Of a stretch of 64,000 nucleotides of DNA, positions 53,330 through 63,400 are shown piece after piece. Where the stretch lies: assembly GCA_905116865.2 (NCBI GenBank), contig CAJHNH020001148.1:55001-119000 (forward strand). The letters are read 5' to 3'. Each line of letters opens with the position of its first letter. Positions within the stretch are counted from its first letter, which is position 1. The position numbers and the translations under genes were made by a program. A model generated the notes under the pieces. That model was not told the origin of the DNA. It saw only the letters and a program-made list of their open reading frames with translations, and ran no database searches. The DNA comes from Candidula unifasciata (lineage: Eukaryota; Mollusca; Gastropoda; Stylommatophora; Geomitridae).

Positions 53330-53899
53330 ACTTGAAGCCTGTTAAAGGGGAAATATGTACAATTAATTTTGACTAATATAACTGGTACAACTCGCAGCCT
53401 ATTACACGCAACAGTGATAAATATGATACAAAAGGAGTACAATAACGTACTGCAGAAAAGATCGATTTGGACTTCTGAAAACGACATGCTTATTTTTCCT
53501 ATATTGACTGCAGTTGTAGACATCTATATATATAGTGCGCTGTTTTCAGCAGAGTTTGCTTGTCAGTGTGCTGCTGTTCCATGGCATGTTGTACATAGGC
53601 TTACCCACACTTCACATGTCAGACTTTGTCAATTGTGATTGTTTGATTTACGCAACATTGAATCACGTGTACTCTTTTGCCATTTCACAAGAAAGTCTGT
53701 TAGACCTATGTCGTTGTTTTTGTATATATTGTCTTGTACAGGTTTTTTCCCCCTGCAAACAGGTTGTCTCCCCCTTCATGTTACTCCATCAAGTAACCTA
53801 TTGAATTGATCTGTTCCATGATTTTTATTAAAGCAAATAGTAAAACATGCTACTTTTGGCATCCAAGTATGTGAAAGTCTTCAATGTTAACATTTGTGT

Positions 53900-53905
53900 A
53901 ATAAA
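53900..53905 (+). terminator. Distal polyadenylation hexamer AATAAA
   Basis: AATAAA about 1.2 kb after the stop, with a GT-rich element some 25 bases later, the usual arrangement for cleavage. Confidence 0.6.
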
Positions 53906-54054
53906 TACTGGCTATATATTAACTGTTTTGTGATCGTACTGGTCTCTTGAATTTGTACGTGTGCTGGGTGTGTTTGGGCTTCCTCTGCATTCGTCTTTAA
54001 GAGAGCAATCGGCATGTTGTGTTGTGGTTTACAGCTAGAGCATAATATCTGCAA

Positions 54055-54320
54055 GAGCTGCTGTGGTGTAGCAGGCTCGCCTTCGGATCTGAAGTTCGTG
54101 GGTTTGGATCCTGGCAAAGCTGGTCCTTTTTTTTTTTTTTAAAGAAATTGCCTTGGCTCTCAATTCAGCCCTGCCTTGAGTGGGTACCAGGTATAGTCCT
54201 AGGAAGTAAAGGTGGCCAGCGTGATGCTGACCTCATGGCCCACCCTCTGCCAATTGGTCTGTAAAATATATGTCTAGTCCTATTGAGGTGTGGAAAAGGG
54301 TTCTTTACCTATATGCGCCT
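54055..54320 (+). mobile_element. Rep-T copy, full length
   Basis: tRNA-like head GCTGCTGTGGTGTAGCAGGC with B-box-like GGGTTTGGATCCTGG, a T run, GAGTGGGTACCAGG, GTAAAGGTGGCCAGCGTGA and ending TAGTCCTATTGAGGTGTGG. Confidence 0.75.
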
Positions 54321-54599
54321 GTTAGGTCCACACATCTGATTTCAGCAAATCTTCAATAGTTTCCTTTTTTGACATGTTTTTTGAGAAATTTTAGGTATAT
54401 CCTCTCCTCATCCCTCACCCAAATGTGGCTCCGCACAGAGATAAATTTGGCTGAAATTTCTTTTTTCTATGATGGCAGTATTTGCAGTTTTCTTTTTAAA
54501 GGCCATGGTATAGGTGAATCAGCAAAAGAAGAAAATGCTGTGATATTTTCATTGAAAAATACTGTGAAACAAGCTTAAGAATGGAATGCCACATTATAT

Positions 54600-55580
54600 A
54601 TAAACTATAGACTTTGAAAAGGCATTTGAAAGTCTAGATAGAACAATGATGTGGAGGATCCTTGTTGCTTATGGGTTACCAGATAGTTATTAACATTTAA
54701 AGGTCGCTATTAAGCAGCGGTTCTAAACCTGCCGGTCGCAACCCTTTTTTTGTGTGGATCAGATCCTTTTACAGGGGTCGCCTACAAATATCTGAACAAT
54801 TTATTAAAGTTATAAAGGAAAGTAATTGTTTGGGGGTAGCCCACAACATAAGGGAACTGTATTAAAGGGTCGTGGCCTTGGGAAGGTTGAAAGCCACTGG
54901 CACGTAGGATATCAATGAAGAGTAAAAGTAGGACTTATGGAAACAGAAAACTGCAGGGTAACATCAGGAGTCCGACAAGAGTGCATTCTGGCACCTTTCT
55001 TGTTTCTCATAGTGGTAGATTATGTTATGAAGAAAGCAACAACAGGCACATGAAAGGGCCTTCAGTGGAACATCTGGACTTTGCAGATCAAATCTGTGTC
55101 ATCTGCCAAAGTGAAGAACATCTACCCCAGAAGACAGATAAGATCACAAAAATATATATACAAAACCAACAGGGTTAAGAATTAAGGTCAATAAAACAAA
55201 ACTGCTGGAAATAAAACCCAAAACTGAAAGTCCTATAGTAACATATAATGTTGGCTTGGAAACAGTAACTGACTTCACTTACCTGGGAAGCAATATCTCT
55301 TCGGAGTAAATGTAGTAGTTGAAATCAAGCAGAGAATTGCAAAGGCAAATGCTGCTTACAACAGACTACAGAGTGTCTGGAGATCAAACATCTATAGCAC
55401 TATAACTAAACTCAGGATATACAAAACGTGTTAGGGCAGTTCTCTATTGAGCAGAATCTTGAAAAACGGACACTAAGATAAAGAGCATTCTCAGAGGTTT
55501 TGAGGGAAGATTTCTCAGAATATTGTTGGGGTTCATAAGAGAAGATAAAATCAACAATTCTAGATTACAACATACATGTA
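54600..55580 (+). mobile_element. Decayed RTE-like LINE RT, split by a hAT-type element
   Basis: IDFEKAFESLDRTMMWRI and LVAYGLPDSY precede the insertion; VTSGVRQECILAPFLFLIVV and, further on, KQRIAKANAAYNRLQSVW follow. The catalytic FADD is reduced to LDFADQICVIC-like sequence. Several stops. Confidence 0.8.
54715..54899. mobile_element. hAT-type miniature element inside the LINE
   Basis: Starts CAGCGGTTCTAAACCTGCCG and ends AAGGTTGAAAGCCACTG: imperfect inverted termini of the CAGTGGTTCTCAACCT type, with GGTCGC near the start. A clear 8-base duplication was not found. Confidence 0.7.
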
Positions 55581-55594
55581 GATCTAAATTTACT

Positions 55595-55661
55595 CTGCAG
55601 CGCCAGCTTGGACACTTTGACAGATTCCTCACCTCGCACAAATTTAGCAAGCCTGCACATA
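55595..55661. repeat. 67-base direct repeat, copy 1
   Basis: CTGCAGCGCCAGCTTGGACA to CCTGCACATAA is repeated at 56131..56197 with one difference. Confidence 0.95.
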
Positions 55662-55744
55662 ACAGAAAATGTATTGATTTGCACTCATAGAAGTAAGTAG
55701 AAAGATAGAAGAACACACTAGAGACATTAAAAAAGAAAAGGAAG

Positions 55745-55850
55745 CTATAGTTACCGTGCAGGGATTCGAACCCGTCACCTCCAGGCGGCGTGTGCGCTTT
55801 GTTATGGAAACAAGTGCACTAAGAACATGGTTAACTAGGCACGCATACCT
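55745..55850 (-). mobile_element. tRNA-like head inside the reversed LINE
   Basis: Plus strand GTGCAGGGATTCGAACCCGT, i.e. B-box GGTTCGAATCC on the minus strand. Probably a SINE head inserted in the element. Confidence 0.45.
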
Positions 55851-56130
55851 GTTTCCACCTTTCTTAACATGCTCTGTGAGTCAGTTACAATCACAGCTTG
55901 TATGTACAGCTGAGTCTCAAGCCAGGGGAATGTAGCAGTGACTGCCTCCACCTCCATTCTCAAACTAGACGTGATATCATATGCCAGGCTTTTCTACACT
56001 AAGCGACGCCCATTCGCTTTTGCTATAAACCTCAATGTACTTCGTCTGCCCCTCGACACAGAGCTGCCTGTATAGATAATCACATCACTTAGGCGAGGAT
56101 TGTCATGAATTATTTGTTGAACTTCTGATT

Positions 56131-56197
56131 CTGCAGCGCCAGCTTGGACACTTTGACAGATTCCTCACCTCGCACAAATTTAGCAAACCTGCACATA
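56131..56197. repeat. 67-base direct repeat, copy 2
   Basis: Same sequence as 55595..55661, here in frame within the reversed LINE (minus strand RFAKFVRGEESVKVSKLALQ). Confidence 0.95.
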
Positions 56198-56732
56198 AGT
56201 CTGATTGTGTCTTCAGCTTGCGCCATCCAAGACCTTATTCTTTTCAGTCTGTGACCCTTAGCTTTACTCAGGGCTTTATGCGGGAGGTGATTCTTGTCTG
56301 CAGCTACTCTGAGAAATGACTTTGCTTGCAGAACATTGAGCCTATCTGCAATAGTAGGCAGTGCAAGCAAATATCGCATACCAGCTACCGGGGTATGTCT
56401 TGTACATCACAGAATTACCTGAATGGCTTCATTCCGTATGCGTTCAAGTTTTATCAGCCGACTCCATGATATTGTAAGCATTCCAAGTCCATAATCTATC
56501 ACCGGCTGGAACATTGTGAACACCATTCTTTGTTCCATGTCCATTGCTGCCAAAATCTTTAGAGCAATGAGTCCGTTTTTGGCATTTCACCACAACTGTC
56601 TCCTCATGATCCCTGAAGGACAAACAGGTTTCTATCGAAAATGATACCCAGGTATATCAGTTTGCATTCTCTTTTGATGTTACTGTTATTATTTGTGAGG
56701 CTTAGAACCTTAACACGTTAAGAAATGAAAAC

Positions 56733-56734
<2 letters not shown>

Positions 56735-56805
<71 letters not shown>

Positions 56806-56842
56806 CACACACACACACACCCCCCCCCCCCCCCCCCCCCCC
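56735..56842. repeat. (TA)n-(CA)n-(C)n compound microsatellite
   Basis: About 60 bases TA, 25 of CA, then about 22 C. Confidence 0.95.
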
Positions 56843-56869
56843 ACCCCCACATGCATAAACATAACGACC

Positions 56870-57345
56870 GATGTTTCTTTTTCTTCTTCTTCTCTTCCAC
56901 CTTGTACCTTGTCGAGGGGAGATGTAACATTCGTTGATGAGTTCTGTCAAGAGCACTATTAACACTGATGTCCATTTCGGTAAGGCTGTTCTTAATGCCA
57001 TCACTCCATATTTTCTTAGGTCTTCCACACGCTTGATACTCGTAACGTTTTAGTGTGTCTCGCTGTGGCAGATAGTACCAGTGCATTCTTGTTAGGTGTT
57101 TGTTTGATGAGCTATAAGATTGGCTTTATTCCTAGTATTCGTCTGATTTCGTATTCTGTCTTTCCTTGAAACTCCTGCAGCTCTTCTAATGCATTTCATC
57201 TCTGTTGTTACAATTTTACGTTCATTTGATGATATATGTGTCTACGTTTGGCACTGATAGTATAGTGTTGGCCAAAAAATAGTTCTGATAAGATTCACTT
57301 TAGTACTCCGGGGTATTCTCCTTATAGTACTTAAATAAACTTTTT
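56870..57345 (-). mobile_element. LINE 3' end, same type as 1..1569
   Basis: Minus strand NLIRTIFWPTLYYQCQT parallels IINTIFIPTLGYQCQT of the first LINE; then KCIRRAAGVSRKDRIRN and GRPKKIWSDGIKNSLTEMDI. It ends with a GAAGAAGAAG-rich tail. Confidence 0.75.
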
Positions 57346-57379
57346 AACATCACATTCTGCCACGGCCTTGATTTTTATT

Positions 57380-57562
57380 TTAATATCTAGAAACCATGAG
57401 TCGCTAACCCTTTGGCTCGGTACTATGGATATCGCAACCCATGCTAGATATCGTAAATCTGGGAGAAATTTTGCTTTTTCTGCCTACCCCCGGGCCATAA
57501 GGAGTTTGTCACCCGGTCGCCGCGCAGTAAGGTTTAATCAACTGTGCTAATGAGCCGGGCAC
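57380..57562 (-). mobile_element. Rep-B copy, reversed
   Basis: Plus strand GAAACCATGAGTCGCTAACC, GGCTCGGTACTATGGATATC and ACCCGGTCGCCGCG match 5855..6060; part of the B-box is deleted. Confidence 0.75.
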
Positions 57563-57689
57563 AACCTTGATTAAAGATGAACAGTTAACAACAAAATTAT
57601 AAAACCCCAGCTGTTCGTTCTAAAGAGAAAAAAAAAGTCATGGGCCTTTTTCAGGATAATGAGGCATGTGCTAGACCTACTGACACTTG

Positions 57690-59070
57690 ATGGGTTATGT
57701 GGTCACGATCATGGTGGCCACTTTTACTTCCCAGGATATTTCAAGGTACCACTTTTAGACTGCGTCGACATGGGTGTCGTCCTCAATCATTAAAAAGAAA
57801 ACTAAGTGGATCTGAACACAAGACTTTCACAGCACGGAAAGGCCTGTCTGCAATGAGGGTTCTGGCCGCCGCTAACACTGAGCAGAGACTGCTCCTGTTT
57901 CTGTTCCAGGGACTAGTACTTTCTTCTATCAAATATGCTCTTGCCATCCTCACTGTCAGCCATACTCAAACTGAAAGACTTGAGAATGTGCAAATTGAAG
58001 CAATGCGCATTATTCTGGGGTACACTGGAGACACCTCTTGTGTAGCAATGAGGTACCTTCTTGACTTCCCTACCATGAACTACAGGATCAAGATCTGGAG
58101 GGCTCGTGCATATCTCAAGGTAAGTTCAGATCTGAAGCACCATTTGCACTAAATGCTCTTCAAGAAAAAGGGCAATAGGCTTAGCAGGGGCAAATCATGG
58201 CTTGGTAGGGCGGAGGATTACATCATGCAGGTATACAGTCCCACAGACATCCATCCAGGTGAGCATTTGATACCAGCGTCTAAAGCGCCTAATCTCACAT
58301 TCTCCTGTGTCGTCACTCTTGATAGGAGTTGTCGGGAGCAGAATCCAGCTACTGTCAATGCCGAGGTATGCGCGTTTATCAGTGACAACTCAGATGAGAC
58401 AGATGTTGTGATCTGAATGACTGACTGACTTTCTACCCCACCAAGATATCACACAAGCGATAAACACCCGATGACACAAAGTGCCACCATGCGAATGAGG
58501 ATCGTCGGGGAGAGGTCCCAGAAACCGCGTTCAGACATTTTGCCATATGTATGGCCTGCCTATATTGCGGCCCCCGGCAAAAGCCAGGGTGGAGCTTCAA
58601 ATAAAGAATTTCATCCTGAAAAGGACGAAAGAGAATAATACCACTTAGATGTTGTGATCTTCACAGACGGGTCCGTTATACGAGGACATAATAGTGCATG
58701 GGCATTTATAGCTCGCTCTTCAGGCAGAACAGTTAAAGAAGCCAGCGATGCCTTCTCTATGACAACTAGCAGCATGGTGATGGCGGTGACATAAGCTTTT
58801 ATGTGGCTAAAATCACAGGACTATTCCCGCGTGTGTGTGCTGAATGACTCTTTGAGCATGATCCGGGGTGGGGGGGGGGGGGGGGGGGAGGTCGAGGCAG
58901 ACTGGTTATGGAGACAGTGGTTTGAGTCACTGCAAAACTCTCCTGTGTGTGCAGTTACCTTCATATTCGTCCCAGGGTATGCAGGCGTTGTTGGAAATGA
59001 AAGTGCTGAAAGACTGGCAGGTGCCATTAAAGATGGCCGGCCTATGGATTACGCGGACACTTAGATAAGA
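57690..59070 (+). mobile_element. I-like LINE: C-terminal RT and RNase H domain
   Basis: LENVQIEAMRIILGYTGDTS and MRYLLDFPTMNYRIKIWRAR, then the RNase H start VVIFTDGSV (58655-58672) and the end block VPGYAGVVGNESAERLAG (about 58965-59022). A Rep-D insertion (58415..58645) splits it right between the Ile and Phe codons of VVIFTDG. Also carries a G run at 58868-58888 and stops. Confidence 0.85.
58415..58645 (-). mobile_element. Rep-D insertion with 14-base target duplication
   Basis: AGATGTTGTGATCT occurs at 58401-58414 and again at 58646-58659. Removing the insert and one copy restores the RNase H reading frame. Minus strand shows GGTTTCTGGGACCTCTCC and GCATGGTGGCACTTTGTGTC; tail (AGTC)n. 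Confidence 0.9.
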
Positions 59071-59372
59071 CGCTCTGAGGATTTTGGAAGCAACGTATCC
59101 ACATCACTGCTAAGAATACGCGAATTGGGTGTAAAGATCGGTACAGCCATGCACGAGAAGCACACCGGATGCACACGAAGTCTTGTTAACCAACATAGGA
59201 CTGGTACTATTAACCGCACGACGCTGATGAATATGTTGAGAGGGTAATCTGAGCACCTATAGATGTGTCTGAAGTGCTGTGAAGATAATCTAACTCATAA
59301 CTTTCACGTTGGTATGTAAGCATCCAAGTACTACAGTTCCTGCTCACTTCACCCTTGAATGCAGTAAAAATA

Positions 59373-59660
59373 TTAAGTGAACTTTAAAAAACACAAAACA
59401 AACGCATCCTTATAATTCTCAGAAAACTGTTCTTTTTTACGTCTTCTTTTACTGCTTCGGGTGTCGAGGGAGATATCAGGTCCTGCTTTGTGCTTTTCTG
59501 GCTGCTTCAACCATAGACACATCATGGTGCTGTAGAGTTTCTCTAACCTTATCGTTCCATGTTGTTCTTGATCGACCTCTTGCTCTACGTCTCTCTTCTC
59601 TTTTGGTGTGTGCCTTGAAAGTATAACATCAGAAGGCATTCTCTCCAAGTGGGCAGAAAC
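59373..59660 (-). mobile_element. RTE-like LINE 3' remnant
   Basis: Minus strand has basic sequence and a divergent EKLYSTMMCLWLKQPEKHK, similar in order to RETLQQHDASLVERPEEQI at 9500. Weak. Confidence 0.4.
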
Positions 59661-59699
59661 TTCACCCTAAGAAACTAGAATAAAATGATGAAGCAGAAG

Positions 59700-59990
59700 A
59701 AATGTTCTTATTCACGTTCACCGGCTGTAAACTCCGGTGGAAAGTTCTGGTTGTTCGTCCACTTCTGGACTTTAGTCCTGTTCCAGAAACTGAGTGTTGT
59801 GCACATGCTTTCAAAGGTCTGACTCATTTGCATGCAGACTGCTGTACTCTTGCCTCTCGGGCAGATATTCACTGACTTCGAAGGAGGTTTCCGATTAGTC
59901 CACTCTTACGACATGCTTTTGGGCGAGCAGTGGGTCTTTTCTTGTCTTCCCCAAAATGGGGCCCCGGAACCTACTTGGGGTCAGAGAAGA
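59700..59990 (-). mobile_element. Rep-A copy, reversed
   Basis: CACCGGCTGTAAACTCCGG, GTTCTGGTTGTTCGTCC, TTCTGGACTTTAGTCCTG, GCATGCAGACTGCTGTACTC, CATGCTTTTGGGCGAGCAG and GGGGCCCCGGAACC in order; nearly complete. Confidence 0.88.
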
Positions 59991-60013
59991 AATTTTGAGT
60001 CTTCGTTACTGAC

Positions 60014-60330
60014 GTCATGTCTTTCACAGAAAGAAAAGCTTGATGAGTAGACCATTCACAACTTTGAAAAGTCATGTCTTTCACAGAAAGAATAGCTTGA
60101 TGAGTAGACCATTCACAACTTTGAAAAGTCATGTCTTTCAGAAAGGACAGCTTGATGAGTAGACAGTTCACAACTTTGAAAGTCGTGTCATTCACAGAAA
60201 GGAAAGCTTGACGAGTAGACATTTTACAACTTTGAAAGTCATGTCATTGACAGAAAGGACAGCTTGATGAGTAGACAATTCACAACTTTGAAAGTCGTTT
60301 CATTTACAGAGAGGAGAGCTTATCAAGATA
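60014..60330 (+). repeat. ~56-base minisatellite, about 5.5 units
   Basis: Units run from GTCATGTCTTTCACAGAAAG through AGCTTGATGAGTAGAC to TTCACAACTTTGAAA, with single-base differences. Confidence 0.95.
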
Positions 60331-60469
60331 TGAGGGGGTTCAAATTCTCGACATCCTCAGCAACACTGCCATGCTGTTACAAGAAACTGACTTGGTTATT
60401 GTAATTTCTGTCACACCTTTACAAATTTCATTTGAAGCTCCCTCATACAAGGAAACAAGTAAAAAGCCC

Positions 60470-60690
60470 TTTTCCTAGACCTATATTTTTATAGACCAAC
60501 TGGCTTCCAACAGGTGATTTGGTCAACATCACACCTGTCTACTTACCTCCCAGGACATTACCTGGTACCCATTTTAAACTGGGCTGACCTGGGAAGAGAG
60601 GTCAAGTTTGTGGAAAAAAAATAGATGTGGATTTAAACCCTAGAAATTCGGGCCAATAGGTAAGTATTGAGCCACCATGCTGCTAGGGTT
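60470..60690 (-). mobile_element. Rep-T copy, reversed
   Basis: CCCAGGACATTACCTGGTAC, TTTTAAACTGGGCTGACCTG, ATTTAAACCCTAGAAATTCG and GAGCCACCATGCTGCTA (tRNA-like head). Confidence 0.7.
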
Positions 60691-60747
60691 GCCAAAAAAC
60701 AAGGATGGTTACTTTAACATAAGCCATCTTTGAGACAGAAACAGTTA

Positions 60748-61405
60748 AAGTAACAACTCCAAGGGACTGACAGAGTTATAGATACAACTCCATAGGACTG
60801 AAAGAGATAGATACAACTTCATAGGACTGAAAGAGTTATAGATACAACTCAATGGGACTGAAAGAGTTATAGATACAACTCCATAGGACTGAAAGAGTTA
60901 TAGATACAACTCCAAGGGACTGACAGAGTTATAGATACAACTCCATAGGACTGAAAGAGTTATAGATACAACTCCATAGGACTGAAAGAGTTATAGATAC
61001 AACTCCATAAGACTGAAAGAGTTATAGATACAACTCCATAGGACTGAAAGAGTTATAGATACAACTCAATGGGACTGAAAGAGTTATAGATACAACTCAA
61101 TGGGACTGAAAGAGTTATAGATACAACTCCATGGGACTGAAAGAGTTATAGATACAACTCCATGGGACTGAAAGAGTTATAGATACAACTCCATGGGACT
61201 GAAAGAGTTATAGTTACAACTCAATGGGACTGAAAGAGTTATAGATACAACTCCATGGGAGTGAAAGAGTTATAGATACAACTCCATGGGACTGAAAGAG
61301 TTATAGATACAACTCCATGGGACTGAAAGAGTTATAGATACAACTCAATGGGACTGAAAGAGTTATAGATACAACTCAATGGGACTGAAAGAGTTATAGA
61401 TATAA
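60748..61405 (+). repeat. 31-base minisatellite, about 21 units
   Basis: Unit GACTGAAAGAGTTATAGATA plus CAACTCCATGG. Three variants of the last bases (CCAAGG, CCATAG, CAATGG) are arranged in blocks, so the array grew by unequal exchange. Confidence 0.97.
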
Positions 61406-61596
61406 CCTTCATTTATAAATACCCACTAAATATGGTGAAAATAATATTTCTTTTTGGGATTTTTCTGCACAATATTAAGGAGAATAAAAGCAGACACAAG
61501 AAAAGGAACTAAAAGCAAAATGAAAGAACAAAGAGTTTCATAACTTAAGAAATGTTCTTTTTATTATTAAAAGTCAGCAGCAATGAATTTATGACA

Positions 61597-61880
61597 TCTT
61601 CTTCTTCTTCTGTGTTTACCGGCTGTAAGCTCCGGCGGAAAGTCCTGGTTGTTCATCTATCTGGACTTTAGCTTTGTACCAGAGCCTGAGTTTTGTGTGT
61701 ACATCCGTTTTACTGACTTATTTATGTACAGCAGGTTGTTCCTTGCCACTAGGGCAGATGCACTCCGACTTCGAAGGAAGTTCCCAGTTAGTCAACTCCT
61801 ACAACATGAAGGTTGGGGAGGCAGTGGGTTTATTCTTGTTTTCCCCACTATAGGGCCCCGGAACCCACACAGGGAAATTT
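61597..61880 (-). mobile_element. Rep-A copy, reversed
   Basis: CTTCTTCTTCTTCTGTG tail, then TTTACCGGCTGTAAGCTCCG, GGTTGTTCATC and CCACTATAGGGCCCCGGAAC. Confidence 0.88.
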
Positions 61881-62035
61881 ATTATTTAATAAACATTTAA
61901 AAAATAAATAACCTGACAGCACAAACAAGAAATAAAAAGATGGCGTACTGATATGTTCATTTGAATGAGGTGGCAGTGACTTGAGCCTGATCAAAAATAC
62001 ATTTGTTTGAACTCCAATTATTTGCATAATTTACT

Positions 62036-62304
62036 TCTTGTGGGTTCAGGGGCCCCAGTTTGGGGGAAAAAAAGAATAAACCCAATAAGGAAGTCATAAC
62101 AGGCGAGTAATCAGGTGCGTTTGAGGTCGCAGTGCACCTGCCTGAGAGGTGAGCAGCACAAGTCTGCCTACAAACAAGTCAGATCTGTGAAACAGATGTG
62201 CAGGCAAAATTCAAGTTCTCAAACAAGACAAAAGTCCAGAATGGATGAACAACCAGAACTTTCAGGAGTTTACATCCAGTGAACACAAAGAAGAAGAATT
62301 TCTA
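62036..62304 (+). mobile_element. Rep-A copy
   Basis: TTGTGGGTTCAGGGGCCCC, GTTTGAGGTCGCAGTGCACC, TGCCTGAGAGGTGAG, CAGATCTGTGAAACAGATG, AATGGATGAACAACC and tail GAACACAAAGAAGAAG. Confidence 0.88.
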
Positions 62305-62677
62305 CCTCTGACTCTCCTCCTCATACACTAACAATATTCACATATTTAGAATGTAGCCAGTATAGTTTACCCTTTATTTTTTCCAACTGCGGAAAGATTT
62401 TTAACTTGCACAACACGCTGACACAGTGCCCGTTTTTTTGTGTGTGGGTCCTTATGCTGCGCATTCAATCCACTAGCCAGGAATCAGCAAAGAGAGTGTG
62501 TGTCATCAGTGGGGTTTTTGTATCATCTGGATGTGATCTTGGTATTTTTTAATTCAGAGATAGATGAAATACCCCCAGTTCCATTACCACTACACACTAG
62601 TGCTAAATGCTAGCAACAAGTTACATTCCTGAGACAGGAATAGCATAATCTGCCACACAAGAACCTCACTGCCAAAT

Positions 62678-62742
62678 GCACAGTAATATACAACATTAGT
62701 GTATACTGCAGTGTAAGAAATATGAACAGATAATACTGCAAT
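62678..62742. repeat. Left arm of a ~62-base inverted repeat
   Basis: TAATATACAACATTAGTGTA...AATATGAACAGATAATACTG is matched by the reverse complement of 63152..63213. Confidence 0.9.
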
Positions 62743-62784
62743 ATATATATATATTTATACATGAATGTATGTATGGATGTAAGT

Positions 62785-63030
62785 TAAGGTCTCTTTTCCA
62801 TGCCCATAGGGCATATAGGGCTAGACCTATATTCTTAAAGACTAATCAGCACAAGGTGGGTGATGGGTTCAGCATCACGCCGGCCACCTTTACTTCCCGG
62901 GACTGCACCCGGTACCTACTCAAGGCTGGGTCAACCTGGGAGTCAAAGTCATTTTTTTTTAAAGTCCGGCCCCGCCAGGTAGCAAACCTTTCGACCCGCA
63001 TGCGAGCGCCTAGCTGCTATACCACAGTGA
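62785..63030 (-). mobile_element. Rep-T copy, reversed, inside the inverted repeat
   Basis: GGGCTAGACCTATATTCTTA, GATGGGTTCAGCATCACGCC, GGCCACCTTTACTTCCCGG, GGTACCTACTCAAGGCTGGG and CTGCTATACCACAGTGA (tRNA-like head). Confidence 0.8.
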
Positions 63031-63154
63031 GTATGTATGTATGTATGTATGTATGTATGTATGTATGTATGTATGTATGTATGTATGTATGTATGTATGT
63101 ATGTATGTATGTATGTATGTATGTATGTATGTATGTATGTATGTATGTATGTAT
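63029..63154. repeat. (GTAT)n microsatellite, 126 bases
   Basis: About 31 perfect tetranucleotide units at the 5' end of the reversed Rep-T. The Met-Tyr-Val-Cys frames are artefacts. Confidence 0.97.
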
Positions 63155-63213
63155 TGCAGTATCATCTGTTCATATTTATTACACTACAGTACACTAATGT
63201 TGTATATTAGTGC
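63152..63213. repeat. Right arm of the ~62-base inverted repeat
   Basis: TATTGCAGTATCATCTGTTC...ACTAATGTTGTATATTAGTGC, the complement of 62678..62742 with a few small gaps. Confidence 0.9.
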
Positions 63214-63332
63214 ATGCATACATGCATGTATGTATGTATGTAGGTATGTATGTATGTATGTATGTATGTATTTACGAGCCATATTATGAATTATGACAAT
63301 GGAAAATAAGATAGATAGCTCTAGAAAGCTGT

Positions 63333-63400
63333 TATGACAAAATGTCAATATGGATGACAAAATGTCAATATGGATGACAAAATGTCAATATGCTGGAACC
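63333..63400 (+). repeat. 20-base tandem repeat, 3 units
   Basis: TGACAAAATGTCAATATGGA three times, the last ending in CTGG. Confidence 0.95.

Larger units (their letters stand above)
52701..53925 (+). other. UBAP2L: Probable 3'UTR of the UBAP2/Lingerer gene
   Basis: About 1.2 kb, T-rich, with no convincing frame. It contains two canonical AATAAA hexamers, at 53324-53329 and 53900-53905. The end is placed just after the distal hexamer, before the GT-rich stretch TGTTTTGTGATCG. Confidence 0.7.
55580..56700 (-). mobile_element. I-like LINE: C-terminal RT/RNase H region, reversed
   Basis: Minus strand has LKILAAMDMEQRM, MRYLLALPTIADRLNVLQAK, FLRVAADKNHLPHKALSKAK, and then an RNase H-like IYTGSSVSRG, SSLRMEVEAVT and IVTDSQSML. 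It parallels the plus-strand copy at 57690 (MRVLAAANTEQRL, MRYLLDFPTMNYRI). Confidence 0.75.

Noticed and set aside
54055..54130. Possible genuine tRNA gene
   Set aside because: The B-box and stems are imperfect and the sequence continues into a body shared with other Rep-T copies, so it is a SINE head.
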